DNA of 64,000 nucleotides from Trifolium pratense (taxonomy: Eukaryota > Streptophyta > Magnoliopsida > Fabales > Fabaceae). Below the pieces are notes generated by a model. That model did not search any database. It worked only from the letters and a program-made list of their open reading frames with translations, and was not told where the DNA came from. The position numbers were made by a program, and so were the translations under genes. Position 1 is the stretch's first letter. Every line of letters begins with the position of its first letter. Shown piece after piece: positions 28,745 to 39,952 of this stretch. Where the stretch lies: contig NC_060060.1 of NCBI RefSeq assembly GCF_020283565.1, forward strand, positions 8,990,001-9,054,000. Direction: 5' to 3'.

Positions 28745-29744
28745 NNNNNNNNNNNNNNNNNNNNNNNNNNNNNNNNNNNNNNNNNNNNNNNNNNNNNNNN
28801 NNNNNNNNNNNNNNNNNNNNNNNNNNNNNNNNNNNNNNNNNNNNNNNNNNNNNNNNNNNNNNNNNNNNNNNNNNNNNNNNNNNNNNNNNNNNNNNNNNNN
28901 NNNNNNNNNNNNNNNNNNNNNNNNNNNNNNNNNNNNNNNNNNNNNNNNNNNNNNNNNNNNNNNNNNNNNNNNNNNNNNNNNNNNNNNNNNNNNNNNNNNN
29001 NNNNNNNNNNNNNNNNNNNNNNNNNNNNNNNNNNNNNNNNNNNNNNNNNNNNNNNNNNNNNNNNNNNNNNNNNNNNNNNNNNNNNNNNNNNNNNNNNNNN
29101 NNNNNNNNNNNNNNNNNNNNNNNNNNNNNNNNNNNNNNNNNNNNNNNNNNNNNNNNNNNNNNNNNNNNNNNNNNNNNNNNNNNNNNNNNNNNNNNNNNNN
29201 NNNNNNNNNNNNNNNNNNNNNNNNNNNNNNNNNNNNNNNNNNNNNNNNNNNNNNNNNNNNNNNNNNNNNNNNNNNNNNNNNNNNNNNNNNNNNNNNNNNN
29301 NNNNNNNNNNNNNNNNNNNNNNNNNNNNNNNNNNNNNNNNNNNNNNNNNNNNNNNNNNNNNNNNNNNNNNNNNNNNNNNNNNNNNNNNNNNNNNNNNNNN
29401 NNNNNNNNNNNNNNNNNNNNNNNNNNNNNNNNNNNNNNNNNNNNNNNNNNNNNNNNNNNNNNNNNNNNNNNNNNNNNNNNNNNNNNNNNNNNNNNNNNNN
29501 NNNNNNNNNNNNNNNNNNNNNNNNNNNNNNNNNNNNNNNNNNNNNNNNNNNNNNNNNNNNNNNNNNNNNNNNNNNNNNNNNNNNNNNNNNNNNNNNNNNN
29601 NNNNNNNNNNNNNNNNNNNNNNNNNNNNNNNNNNNNNNNNNNNNNNNNNNNNNNNNNNNNNNNNNNNNNNNNNNNNNNNNNNNNNNNNNNNNNNNNNNNN
29701 NNNNNNNNNNNNNNNNNNNNNNNNNNNNNNNNNNNNNNNNNNNN
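28745..29744. other. Assembly gap of exactly 1000 N
   Basis: The round length shows a placeholder, not a measured gap. It interrupts the satellite on the left; sequence resuming at 29745 is unrelated to the array. Any reading frame crossing it is meaningless. Confidence 0.99.
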
Positions 29745-30850
29745 TATTTATGTTTTAAGGCTTTATCTCATTGTTATCTCAGAACACGACACCGCTTCTC
29801 TACGGTGAAACCGCTCCCGATCTCGCTCCGATCTCCTTCACACTGCGACCTCGCTCCGATCTCATTCTCGCTGCAATCTCGCTCCGGTCTTGCTCCGTTC
29901 ACGATCTCGCTCCGATATGGACTCGATTCTCTTCGTTGTATTTCTCCTTCTCTCTATAAATTGTTGTTCGTTTTCTATCCCTCTCATGGTTGTTATTCTT
30001 CGTTGAAATTTGATGTTCTCCTCTGTTTCTTCTCCGATTGTAGTGTATGTTAAATTTCGACACTCTAACTTAGTTCCTTTTCACTAATTGCGCTTTGGAT
30101 TTGAACCCTATGAATTTCATGTTTAGGTTTTGCATAAATTGAATTCATTAGGTTTTGCAAAAATTGAATTTAGGTTACTGAATTTGTTCACCAAATTGAC
30201 AATTAGGTTTTGCAAAATTTGAATTCAGGTTACTGAATTCACTTTACTTTATGCGATAGAATTAGATGATACTTATTGGATTGATTCTATGATTCACATT
30301 TCCGGTGGCTGGTATTTAGATGATACATAATTCTTATTCTTACAAAAAAACTTTGTGTTGAGATAATAATCCCTCTGTATATTGATTGTCACTTTCTTTA
30401 TATATGTTCATAATGATTGCCTTTTTTCTAGTGTAGGTGATTTGTGATATGGTTTAGTAAGTTAACAAATGCAGCTTTTTTTCATAGTTTATTCATATAA
30501 ACCTTAGCAGCTATGTCTTTTGATAAAAAATGAATTGAAAGTTAGACGAAAGTCTTACATAGCTTAGAGGTATGCATGCCTTAGTATGAATATACTTATG
30601 TAGTTATAACTTATGACAGTATATAGATAGCTATCCAATGTGTAATTTTCAGCGTTCAAAATAACACTTCTACAGTCAAGTCTTCATTGCAAACTACTTT
30701 ATAGCTATACTTATTGTGAAGGGGTTATTTATATTTGATGGATTGTAATGAGTAGTGTACGGTGCCTGTAGTCTTTGATACTTTCAATTTGAAATTTGAG
30801 TTTCTTTTGTTTTTGTATGCTTAATTACTGTTTGGCAAATAAGCATGTGA
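29745..30850. other. Unassigned sequence after the gap
   Basis: Begins with a GC-richer patch (29790-29920) of degenerate repeats around ATCTCGCTCCGATCTC, at least five partial copies, then AT-rich sequence with short repeats (GGTTTTGCA, near 30125-30210). It might be the 5' leader of a transcription unit running right, but nothing identifies one. Confidence 0.35.
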
Positions 30851-30857
30851 AAATGCA

Positions 30858-33540
30858 TTGCGGTGCATTGGTAATAATGATGTTCAAAAGCTTGGAAGAA
30901 GTGTTTTTCCTGAAAATTTGAAGGCTACTACTATCAGCGAGATTACTAGGCTCAGGAACGTTGCAATGACATCAATTACTTCACGCTTTGGTATATCTTC
31001 ATCCGCTCCATTAAACATTCTTGCTAGTATTTTAGGTATTAATTCTACTAAATTAATTTCTCTAAAGTCAAAAGGAATGCCTCTAATCACCATTCCTCTG
31101 ACCAAACTTGACCTCAGTGGTTGATGAACGGACTATCCAGATGCCGGTAAGTCTACAACAAGAGACAGATATTTTACTTCAGTGGTCAGATACCAAAGTA
31201 GAGAAAGCTGGTAAGTTCATTTACTGGTGTTTCTTGATTGTGGATGCCACATTTATCTTCTGCTAATTTGCTTCCTTAATATGTTTAATCATTTTAAGAT
31301 GTTTGTTGAAAGTTAACTGCTTCTAACTTCTAAATTTAGATTTAGGTGATGAAAGTTACTTTTGTTTTACTTGTTTGACCAGATTATTCCAAAATAACTT
31401 GTTCAGGATATCACAGTTTTTAATGGTGTTCTGTAGTTTTATTTAATGTACTTATTTCATATCGATCATCTGTGTATCTATGTGTGAAAGTTAACTCTGG
31501 AAATCAGTTTCTCCTTGATGTGTTGTGATTTTTCATAGTAGAAATTGATGTGTTGTGACTTTTAAGGTACTATGTGTCAAGATTTTATTGGATTAAGTTA
31601 TATATGAACTTTCCTTCTCTTTGGATCTGTGATATATCTTGTGCAACCTTTGGATTACGCTAGTAATATTTGTCACACTTCATATATATGTAATGGTACT
31701 CGGTTGAATTGCTTGTTTCTTCTTTTATTTGTTTATGGTTTTGTGAATCTGTGCAACCACATAAAATGTCTAGTACCTAGGGAAGGATAGGTGTGATCAA
31801 GTACAATAGTGAATTTATTTCTGTTTGTTTACTTCTGTTTACCTTAACACTACAACCTTGTCTTGTTTAGGTTCCTTGTATAAACGCATTACACAATGCT
31901 ATATTTTTGTGACTATTTTGAAATGCTTATAGGGAAGGTTAGTGTCTTATGCTTTTAATGTTTATGCTCAACTTGCCTACAAATATGGCTATAGCAGATA
32001 TTGTGGCTTCAAGTTTTCCTTTACAATAGCTCAAAATGGTGGCATAATTTTGTTGGAATGCGATCATATCAGATGCAGGTTGTTACTACCTTAATGTCAC
32101 TATGATAATAATGTAGATTTTGTTGTTAGCATGACATATGCAATGTTATCCTTGTTAGAGAAACTAAATGTGGTCCAAGGAGATATCTTAAAATTCTTGT
32201 TTCGTGATAGGTTGACCTTCTACTGGAGGTTCTTAATATTGTGTCTGGTTTTGGTCCAACTTCTGGTTCAGCTCTTACCAGCCATATGGATGTTGACAAG
32301 GTACTCCTTCAAACACATGCTTGGTCTTTATGAATTCATTATTAGTTAACCTTGAGATTCAGTTAGGCTTGTTGATTCCTATAATTGGAATTTGGTTTGT
32401 TCTGGTTGAATTATTGTGTGTGTGTGTGTGCACGCACGCGTGCGCTTTTAAAAGGAAAAAAACTCATGCGCTTTTAATTGTTTCTTGAACAGGGTAGGTT
32501 GCTTAATTTGTATCTGTTATTGATCTAGGTAATTAGTGTTTGCTTGCTTTGGTTTACTATTTAATTACTAATCTTCTCATTAATGTGTATATATTACTTA
32601 TGAACCATCTTTGCATATTGTGTTTGTCAGCGAGGAATCCGTCAAGATTCTTCTCCAAAGACTCTGGATATTGTCAATCTACTGCATAATAATACTGAAC
32701 CATTCTGCCTCCACGTCGCAGAAAGGTATGGTTTTAAATTTATTGAAAAAACTTGGAACTTGCATCTGCAAATATGGTTTACTTTCTTGAAGTAAGGTAG
32801 AGTTAAGCATACAACCATGTTGATATTTGTTAGTTACCCAAGAAGAAGAGGTCATTATCATTCTTCATGGAGCTATAGGAAACAATTATTTTGATGTTCC
32901 ACTCTTTTCTTATGAGGGAAAATTATATAGTCTCATTGAAATTTATATGAAACACGACACAATTTAAAAATACATAGTCTAGGGACTATACAACTATACA
33001 TACTTGTATTGTTCTCAGATATGTAATTATACTCAATTGAATTGAACGGATTTATCAGATCTGTAATTATACTCAATTGAATTGAACGAATTTATTACTT
33101 TTCGTTGATCTCGCACTATACATAGGTTTAAGTTCTTTTCACATTCTTTTCACAAAACTCGTCTGGTACTTGGTGTTTTAGTTTTTGTTGGATGATCATT
33201 GGATCCAACTGAATGATTTATTTTTTGTCTGGTACTTAGTGATTTAATTTTTTCTTTTCACTCTTATCTTTCTGCTAGTCTTTTTTATTACTTCACTCAT
33301 GTTTTTGTTTGATGTGGTTGAGTTATCTTGGGATTTTCCTGTTAATAAATTCAAAGTAACACATCTTATCTTGACTTATGCTTCACAACTATATATTTGC
33401 ACAATACTTGAGTTTCTTCTCTGTGCTTTTTCTGAAAATCTATTTAAACAATGCTTATATTCCTTGTTTTGATTTGCAGGAAGTTGATTTGGTTAAGGAC
33501 GACATCAAAATCATAGACATCCCTGTGCACTTGGTTAAGG
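30858..33540 (+). pseudogene. Exon-like pieces of an unrecognised gene (possible fragment)
   Basis: I do not recognise the product. An open stretch at 30858-31124 contains the natural-looking run VFPENLKATTISEITRLRN. Three later pieces look like exons with AG before and GT after: 32211-32300 (VDLLLEVLNIVSGFG, phase 0), 32631-32725 (PKTLDIVNLLHNNTEPFCL, phase 0 to 2) and 33480-33540 (EVDLVKDDIKIIDIPVHLVK, open only in phase 0). The last two do not join in frame, so an exon is missing, a splice site is misjudged or the gene is decayed. No start or terminal exon is evident. Chance is a real alternative. Confidence 0.25.
32408..32446. repeat. (GT)n / (GC) microsatellite
   Basis: A run of TGTGTGTGTGTG passing into CACGCACGCGTGCGC, a simple alternating purine-pyrimidine tract. 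Confidence 0.85.
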
Positions 33541-33819
33541 TATATTCAACAATGGAGTTTCTTTATGATGTTTTTGTGTGTGTCTGTATTCAGCAATGGA
33601 GTTCATTTATGACTTGGGTCAATTCATGGAAAGGGGGACATATTGGTACTTCCTTTAACACTTAAAATCTTTGAAAATTTCCAAGTATAACATGCATATT
33701 TGCTTCATTTAATTTAGCTTTTTTCAAATTTGTAACGGATGATAATTAATTTATAATTAGCTCTGTTTTGGGCATGGCTTCATAATTAGCATTTTATAAT
33801 TATAATTTTTTTTTCTAAA

Positions 33820-34088
33820 AAGCTTGAATTTAGCTTCGAAATCGCTAGGAAACATAAATTTTTTAACAATATTTAACTATGTATTTATTGGGAATTAGCT
33901 AGGATTCTCAATATATTAGTTGCAAATTAGCTAGGAAATTTTTTTATAGATGATTTGCCGCCCAATCCATGCTACGCCCATATGACAGCTAATTCACAAC
34001 AAATCTGTAGCTAACTCTGTTTTACTAGAGATTAGCTACGCATTAGCTAAAAACGCCATCGTAGCTAATCCCGTTTTTTCTTGTAGTG
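33820..34088. mobile_element. CACTA (EnSpm-like) transposon right end, partial
   Basis: The segment ends ...CGTTTTTTCTTGTAGTG at 34088, the inverse of the CACTACAAGAAAA terminus typical of plant CACTA elements. Just inside are repeated subterminal motifs (TTAGCTAGGAA, ATTAGCTACG, GTAGCTAATCC) in both orientations. I found no matching left CACTA end, so the element is truncated or the left end has decayed. Confidence 0.6.
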
Positions 34089-34732
34089 TCGGCCCACGTA
34101 CACCCCTATATTCACGCACCTATACCTTCCGAGCATTGTTAGGCCAAGGCAGATCTTGAAGAATCAGGCCGTGAAGGTTTTCCAACAAAAACATAACATA
34201 GAGATAGAACCACCCAAACTGATTTAAAATTAATGGCTAGGGCATCCAACAAAGCTTCTGGTTGAACCAGAAAATCTGTGCCTGTTCTGATCCAAACAAA
34301 CCTTTCTCGGTTGAACCCGAACATCTTTCTTATTATCGTCGATCCAATTGCAACAACATGAATGAGGTCGCGTTATAGATCGTATTCCATTGACTGTCTC
34401 ATCCATGTGTTGCGATCTGCAACCGAGACGACAAAAGCAACCACCATCATTTGTGGTAGCGGCCTTGACAACCCCATAAAAGGGTGTGGTGGTGTCTCAA
34501 CAGTGATAGGGTTGATCGCACCACCAACTGTCTTGGTGACATGACGACGACCAATGTGATTCGCAATTGTGAAGGTAAGGTTTTGGACGTACGTAGTTGT
34601 GTGGCTTTGTGAGATGGAGGAGCTGTGCTAATTAGGAATTGTACATACGACGCTTGAGTTAGGTTTGTTGAAAAAATAAGCCTATCTAATTTTATTTTTA
34701 TATCGACTAAACTTTCTATAATTTTTTTTTTG

Positions 34733-34735
<3 letters not shown>
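34089..34735. other. Unassigned spacer
   Basis: Moderate GC (34139-34545), with open frames on both strands that show no recognisable domain. Possibly an old gene or transposon fragment. Confidence 0.3.

Positions 34736-34819
<84 letters not shown>
34736..34819. repeat. (TA)n microsatellite
   Basis: About 40 alternating TA units next to a hAT-type element. Confidence 0.95.
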
Positions 34820-34821
<2 letters not shown>

Positions 34822-34919
34822 TCTTTCTATTTTTAAGCACAGATTTATATATAATCTTATTATTGTTTTTGTTTTTTCCTATAATCTTGTTATTGATGAT
34901 AAATATATTACCTAAACGG

Positions 34920-35605
34920 TAGGGGTGCTCAAATCCAAACCAATCCAAATAAAAACCGAAAACCGATCCAATAAAACCGAAAACCGCAAAAAATCGAAGT
35001 TTTTTGGATGTGTTTGGATGTTCTTTTGTGAAAACCGCTGGATCGGATCGGATTTCAGATTGATTTCTTAAAACCGATCCAAACCGAACCAAACCGCATA
35101 CATATATTTTAATATTTATTTATCTTTTTATTAGTATAAATATATATATTGCATTAACCTTTTTTTTCATTTTAAATTTTGTTAATATTATATGTTAGTT
35201 TAATTTAATCTATTTTAAATTTTGATAATACTATATGTTAGTTTAATTTAATCTTTTTTTTTTTTTATTTTTTATATGTTTCGAATATAATTGGTAATTG
35301 TCATTTCCAAAATATTAATTTTCAATATATTATATGTTATATTTTACATCAAACTTAATATTTATTTTGTCAAAAATGTCAAACTATTATTTTGTAACGT
35401 TTTTTATAATATTTATATTTATTAAAAAAAATTACAATTTATAATTTGGATATCCAAAAACCGATCCAAATTAAACCGCATAATATTTGGATCGGATTTG
35501 TTTTATTTGTCATCCAAAACCGAACCAAACCGCAAATGAATTTATTTTTGTATCGGATGAGTTTTTGCCTCAAAATCGATCCAAACCGAACCGCGAGCAC
35601 CCCTA
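34920..35605. mobile_element. Non-autonomous hAT element, 686 bp
   Basis: Ends TAGGGGTGCTC / GAGCACCCCTA are perfect inverted repeats and the element is flanked by a perfect 8-bp duplication CTAAACGG (34912-34919, 35606-35613). Subterminal AACCGAxCCAAA motifs occur many times near both ends, as expected for hAT transposase binding. No coding capacity. Confidence 0.93.
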
Positions 35606-35613
35606 CTAAACGG

Positions 35614-36575
35614 ACTAACAATCGATTAAACTTTTAAATTTCGACAGTCAAACATTTTAGTCTCGTTAATTTAAAATTCAAATTTATAATTAATTGTTAC
35701 TCCAATTATTATTATTTTTAATTTTTGTCAAATAAATAATCTCACAACAAATAGTTTCAAAAGAAAAAATACCCATAAAAATATTACACCAACAAGGATT
35801 GAACCCACAACCTATGGACTAGATATATGAGCACCTTTGTAACCACTGGGCCGGCAATGTTTTTATGTTTAAATTTCGTTTCGTAATGTATAGATACGTT
35901 ACGCGCGTCAACAGAGAAAAAAAAGTTCATCTTCAACCTCCAGCAAGTGACCCGAATTTGACCCGTTTCTCATCCGCTGCAGATGTAGATCTCGCGCGTT
36001 GCCATCCAATTTTAACATAAAAAATCACAATTAATAACTCAGAAACATCATACAAATAATTTCTAATATGTTTTTGATTTTAATTTCAATTAAAAATGTA
36101 TTAAATCAAATACTAAAATCAAAATATGAAGAACAAATACCCAGATTTGTTGAATAAAATACTCAGATTTGATATCTAAACTATGTTACCCATTATGCAA
36201 GAGGAGAATTTTGGGTAAAAAGAAAGAGATGCATTTAGAGAAAAGAAGTAAAAAGAGATTTTTGAGAATACTAATGATGCATATCAAGAGGAAGAAGATG
36301 GAAGAGAATGAATGAAATATCGGTAAAAAAAAAAAATGCTGGAAGAGAATGATGGAAAAATTAGAAAACATGAATTGGAACATGGGTGTGTTTACAATTA
36401 TTTAAAGTTGTGTTGTCATAATTAAGAATTAACTATATTTTAATAATATTATAAATGATATTTTTGTAGACCACTACATTTAAGACACCTAGGATGGGCT
36501 GGATGACCCATTTTTAAGGAATGGGTAGCCAAGTTGTCACCAATTAAGGAATAGAAATTGGTGTAGGGTAATTAA
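35614..36575. other. Spacer with tRNA-like repeat patch
   Basis: At 35785-35975 an inverted relative of the 7728-7935 patch occurs: GGATTGAACCCACAACC, CCACTGGGCCGG and CTTCAACCTCCAGCAAGTGACCCG. The rest is AT-rich with purine runs (36200-36370) and shows no gene. Confidence 0.4.
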
Positions 36576-36576
36576 G

Positions 36577-37545
36577 GGGGGTGTATTCAATTGGGATTTC
36601 ATGAGACAATTTTGGGAAAAAAAAGTCTTGATGATTTTATGAGATTTTGTTGGACTATATTGATTTTGTGAGATTTTAAAGACTTTTTTACAAGACTTTT
36701 TTACAATCAATATTTTTAACTCATGATTTGAATGGATTTTGAGAGATTGTTTTCAAAAGACTTTTTACAATCAAGATTTCATAATACTTTATATATTAGG
36801 AAACTTTTGTATATTATGAAAATTTTAAAAGAATCAATAAATTTTAATAAAATAAAATTGGGAATGTTTAACCTAATTGAATAAAATAAAATTGGGCATA
36901 TTTAACCTAATTGAATATTTGAATGATCTTGCTTTACAATACAAGTGCAGCAGCCAGAACCATAAATTATTAGAACTATACCAGAAAAATCGAATGATCC
37001 CATGGACAAGAAAAATAGTTGATGAATTGGCATATGATGTTGTATAATAGCCAATTAATATGAACAGGGTGAGTTCTTCGAGCAATTCGAAATTGTTCAT
37101 GTTATCATTCACTCAAAAATCATTCCAGAAAGTAATAGAAAACAAAGGGAAGAATATAATTCAATGCTTTCAGACGGTAATAAAAAAGAAAAGGAAGAAT
37201 ATCAGCCCATGGAAAAAAGTCATTGGGAGCATGAAAAAGTCTCAAGGGTTTGGGTGGGATTGTTGGTATTTATATTTTTAACTAAAAAGTCTCACGAAAT
37301 CCACTTCTCACAAGAATCCATCAAAATCTGTATACTTTTGAATACCAATAGACATTTTATAAGTTGTGAAGAATCTCAATTGAATACCAACAGATTTCGT
37401 TGCCTTAAAAAAAATCTTAATTGTCTTAATTGAATACCACAAGATTTATTTATATTTCATAAAAGTCTTGATTCAATACCACCTGATTTTTTTCCAATCA
37501 AAATGTCTTTTAAAATCCCATGAAATCCCAAATGAATACACCCCC
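36577..37545 (+). mobile_element. Non-autonomous TIR element, copy C (complete, 969 bp)
   Basis: Left end GGGGGTGTATTCAATTGGGA and right end TCCCAAATGAATACACCCCC form inverted repeats that continue as degenerate subterminal repeats (AATCTCA, GATTTTGTGAGA, CAATAGACATTTTATAAG). TAAG occurs on both sides, compatible with a TAA target duplication of the Harbinger type. Copies A and B in this window are relatives. No transposase is encoded; short open frames inside are incidental. Confidence 0.75.
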
Positions 37546-37959
37546 TAAGAAGAATGAGAGTATTGGGCGGTTGGTGGGATTATTTTTGTTTGTTTATGGA
37601 AGAAAGAAGTGGAGGAGATTTGAGCGGGATTATGGAACAATTTAGGCGCTTAATGGTTGTTAGCATGTATTGTGTTTTAATATATCCTTTATATATTAAA
37701 ACAAGAAATACTGTTCATCTCAATTAGCGTCAAAGCTGCCCGCCCAAGTGCTCCTTCATCCGTTCAACTAATTCCTTTTTTTCTTTTTTAAATAAAAATG
37801 AATGTTTCGGTGCTTTTAATCAACATCATGTCATCAATTCACAAACACCACTTAAAATAATTCATACGTTGCCTATAACTCCCACCTTATTTATAACCAA
37901 TATTCAACCAAAATTTTTGGCATAGGAAAAGTTACCTAAGTCAACTTTATTTAATATTA

Positions 37960-38136
37960 GGGTCTTGTTAACATGTGCCCTTATGGCACATGTTAAGATA
38001 TACCAAAATAGAAATTCAACATTTAATGATACAAGAAATTTAATGCTTCAAAAGTCAAAATGCACAAATTAGCATTTAATAATTTCTATTTTTACTTCCT
38101 TAACATGTGCCTTAAGGGCACAAGTTAACATTCTCC
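37960..38136 (-). mobile_element. GTTAAC-ended MITE, copy 1
   Basis: A 177-bp element whose ends each contain a palindromic block (GTTAACATGTGCCCTTATGG... and ...CCTTAAGGGCACAAGTTAAC). It is about 94% identical, in reverse orientation, to 57996-58173. Inside the Helitron, so it is younger than that insertion or was carried by it. Confidence 0.85.
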
Positions 38137-38218
38137 TTTCAAAAGTAGTCTCATTAATTGTTCTACTTTTTAACATGATTGTAGAGTGACTCTACTAGAG
38201 TCCAATGCAAATTTAATA

Positions 38219-38483
38219 CTCACTTCGTTCCAATTTGATTGACACATTTGACTTTTTCACGCATGGCGATGCATAACTTTGACGATAAATATTTTAAATT
38301 TTATAATAGTAAAAATTATAAAAATTTGATATTTTGAAAATACTCATTGAGACGAATCAAACAACATCTTATATGCTTAATATTTATTTTTGTTTATTAG
38401 TAGAAAAATAAGGTCAAAGCAACATGTGTGAATATAGTGCACAACAATCAACTGTGTCAATCAAATTGAGACGGAGGAAGGAT
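38219..38483. mobile_element. Stowaway-like MITE
   Basis: Ends read CTCACTTCGTTCCAATTTGA on the left and TCAAATTGAGACGGAGGAAG on the right, imperfect inverted repeats of the CTCCCTCCGTxxC type, next to TA. Second Stowaway-like terminus GGCCAGAGGGAGTA lies at about 38584-38598 and may belong to another, damaged copy. Confidence 0.75.
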
Positions 38484-38654
38484 ATTATAAGATCATTTTA
38501 GTCATTGTAATAGAAATTTTACATAAAATCAAAATAAAAAAACTTTTAATAAGTGTGCAAATTGATATATTTGCTTAATATTGAGGCCAGAGGGAGTACC
38601 ATAAATGCAGCTTATAACCTCTAAAAAAAATTATGCTAATTTTTACTTTATTCT

Positions 38655-39165
38655 CGGAAAAAAAAATCCTCAACAAAAAAAGTTTCGGAAAAAAATCTTT
38701 GAAATTTTTTCGAGAAAAAATTTATTGAGTTATCTTGAGAGAAAACGTTTTGGAATGTTTTCCGGAAAAACTCCTGGAAAATTTTTCGGGAAAAAAGTTT
38801 CAGAAAATTTTCGAGAAAAAATCCTCGAAAATTTTTCAAGAAAAAAAGTTATTGAGTTATCTTGAGTAAAAAAGTTTTGCAATGTTTTCTGGAAAAACTC
38901 CTGAAAAACTTTTCGAGAAAAAAGTTTCGGAAAATATTCGAGAAAAAATCCTCGAAACTATTTTGAGAAAAAAAGTTTGGGAAATTTTTCAGGATAAAAA
39001 TCCTCGAATTTTTTTCGAGAATAAAGTTCTGAAGTTATCTCGACAAAAAAATATTCGGAAAGTTTTCGGAAAAAAATTCTTGAAACTTTTTTGAGGAAAA
39101 ATTTATTGAGTTAACTTGAAAAAAAAAAGTGTCGGAAACTTTTCGAAAAAATATCTACGAAAATT
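38655..39165. repeat. Decayed tandem repeat of GGAAAA/TCGAGAAAAAA units
   Basis: Imperfect 20-30-bp units of the form AAAAAAGTTTCGGAAAATTTTCGAG nested in a longer unit marked by TTATTGAGTTATCTTGAG (about 38720, 38852, 39095). Both strands have open frames rich in K/F/N; these are compositional. Confidence 0.75.
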
Positions 39166-39483
39166 TTCTATCACTCTTTTAGCTATTTGTTACTCTTTCT
39201 TTTTTCAAATTTTCAATTTATCTTTTACACCCCATTAATAAAGGACAATTTTATAAATTAATTCCTAATTTCTCTTTTTCCTATAACATTAATTACATTT
39301 ATTAATTTGTTAATATGATCAAAACAACTTATAATTTGGTACGAATGGAGTGGCATAAGAAATGATGTTATTTTCCTTTTCTTTCATTTATTTTATCCAC
39401 GCTTCATTTTTTACTTTCTCTATTTTTGCAATTAATAAAGTTTTGGGAATATAAATGTGAGTCAAGATCATTGTAATGATGTA

Positions 39484-39631
39484 CTCGATCCATCCGGTCC
39501 TTAATATAAAAAGTTCAGTTTTTAGATACATTGAAATATTAATGTAATTAGACAATAATATAGTGTAGATACATCAATATTTCAATGTATCTAAAAAATA
39601 AATTTCTTTTTATATTAAAGACCGGAGTGAG
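39484..39631. mobile_element. Stowaway MITE, 148 bp
   Basis: TIRs CTCGATCCATCCGGTCCTTA / TTAAAGACCGGAGTGAG flank an internal palindrome (TTTTAGATACATTGAAATATT... AATATTTCAATGTATCTAAAA). TA lies on each side (39482-39483, 39632-39633). A textbook Stowaway. Confidence 0.9.
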
Positions 39632-39705
39632 TAGTATTTAGTGGGTCGAATTATTTAATATATATTGTAAAAGTATTTAAAATTATAGTAATGGAGTTAG
39701 ACTAT

Positions 39706-39952
39706 GACTACGTTTAGATTTTTGGAATAAGATGAAATGAAATAGAAAGAGATGGATTAGAATAATGTTTCATTGTTTGGATATATATCGTTTCATCTCA
39801 TATCACTACTTACCTTCAATTTTATTCATCTCCTTTTAAAATATCCAAAAAATGAAATGAATGATTTATTCTATTCCACTCGATCTAATTCCACTCTACT
39901 TTATTCCACCATGATTCATTCCATTATATTTCAGCAATCCAAATAGAGCCTA
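39706..39952. mobile_element. hAT-like MITE inside the Helitron
   Basis: Imperfect TIRs: left GACTACGTTTAGATTTTTGG, right CAGCAATCCAAATAGAGCC. Interior repeats TGAAATGAA / TTCATTCCA. The target duplication is unclear. Directly after it (39953-40000) is a fragment resembling a Harbinger-like MITE start (GTGTGTTTGACCTGCTAAAA). Confidence 0.55.

Noticed and set aside
29918..30007. Small frame with a signal-peptide-like hydrophobic start (MDSILFVVFLLL)
   Set aside because: Only 29 codons and no partner exon or cysteine pattern, so it cannot be supported as a secreted peptide gene.
28734..30053. 439-codon open frame crossing the gap
   Set aside because: Most of it is N; the remaining parts are satellite on one side and unrelated sequence on the other.
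30884..31105. Minus-strand frame with RGIPFDFREINLVELIPKIL
   Set aside because: Overlaps the plus-strand candidate piece; reads plausibly but lacks splice or start context and matched no family I know.
34139..34544. Open frames on both strands in a GC-richer patch
   Set aside because: No domain, start context or splice signals to support a gene; kept as unassigned spacer.
38605..39094. Lysine/phenylalanine-rich open frames on both strands
   Set aside because: Compositional consequence of the GGAAAA tandem repeat.
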